A stretch of 6,409 nucleotides of DNA from Actinomycetota bacterium (GTDB lineage Bacteria > Actinomycetota > Acidimicrobiia > IMCC26256 > BP-133), in the NCBI GenBank assembly GCA_030838815.1, contig JAUZEX010000253.1:1-6409 (forward strand). The letters are read 5' to 3'. The translations under genes were made by a program, and so were the position numbers. The notes under the pieces were generated by a model, which was not told where the DNA came from, ran no database searches, and saw only the letters and a program-made list of their open reading frames with translations. Below are positions 6,350 through 6,409 of the stretch, in pieces. Numbering within the stretch: the first letter of the stretch is position 1; every line of letters starts with the position of its first letter.

Positions 6350-6409
6350 TCAGGCCTTTCCGAGCTTGCGGTCACGGGCGGCCCGGCGCAGCACCTTTCC
6401 CACCGGGCT
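6350..6409 (-). CDS. C-terminal end of an AMP-forming acyl-CoA ligase (19 residues seen)
   Basis: Only the last 19 codons and a TGA stop are in the window, reading SPVGKVLRRAARDRKLGKA. The PxGKVLRR pattern is the conserved end of the AMP-binding (ANL) acyl-CoA synthetase family. Its Lys contacts the acyl-adenylate in the first half-reaction. These enzymes activate a carboxylic acid with ATP and CoA. The stop lies 3 bases before the next ATG, so it is the upstream member of the operon. The substrate cannot be judged from this fragment, and because the match is short a chance resemblance is not fully excluded. Confidence 0.78.
   Translation of the reverse strand, partial: SPVGKVLRRAARDRKLGKA
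6355..6361 (-). promoter_or_regulatory. Ribosome binding site of the winged-helix-like gene
   Basis: GGAAAGG on the minus strand, 8 bases before the ATG at 6346. It lies inside the last codons of the upstream ligase gene, which suggests coupled translation. Confidence 0.65.

Noticed and set aside
1..6409. CRISPR array, tRNA, insertion sequence, attachment site or intrinsic terminator
   Set aside because: Coding sequence fills the window with gaps of at most 22 bases. I saw no spaced repeats, inverted ends, T-tract hairpins or tRNA-like stretches.

Overview
The window is very GC-rich, and almost every third codon position is G or C. GTG starts are common and genes overlap by four bases. The protein families (a SCP2-type thiolase paired with a DUF35 Zn-ribbon protein, and an acyl-CoA ligase) point to an actinobacterium, possibly Acidimicrobiia or a similar soil/aquatic lineage. 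The placement is by style and is not proven. No RNA gene, mobile element, repeat array, promoter or terminator is visible.

All eight genes lie on the minus strand and read as one operon that runs past both ends of the window. In transcription order (right to left) they are: the last 19 residues of an AMP-forming acyl-CoA ligase (6350-6409); a 202-aa protein with a predicted winged-helix N-terminus (5738-6346); an AccB-type biotin carboxyl carrier protein (5204-5725); a biotin carboxylase (3802-5181); a pyruvate carboxylase/transcarboxylase-5S-type carboxyltransferase (2345-3805); a DUF35 Zn-ribbon/OB-fold protein (1905-2348); a SCP2-type thiolase (754-1908); and a partial protein with the DHSWG motif of the CrtC/AttH lipocalin-like group (1-736). 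The largest gap is 22 bases, and three junctions are GTGA overlaps.

The carrier, carboxylase and carboxyltransferase form a complete three-part biotin-dependent carboxylase. Its carboxyltransferase is unusual: Glu sits where pyruvate carboxylase and 5S carry the carbamylated metal-binding Lys, and other active-site positions differ. This argues against plain pyruvate carboxylation. With an acyl-CoA ligase upstream and a thiolase plus DUF35 partner downstream, the set resembles the logic of ketone degradation: carboxylate, activate with CoA, cleave. Here the carboxylation would be done by a biotin enzyme. That pathway is an inference; the individual family calls are firm for the five central genes.
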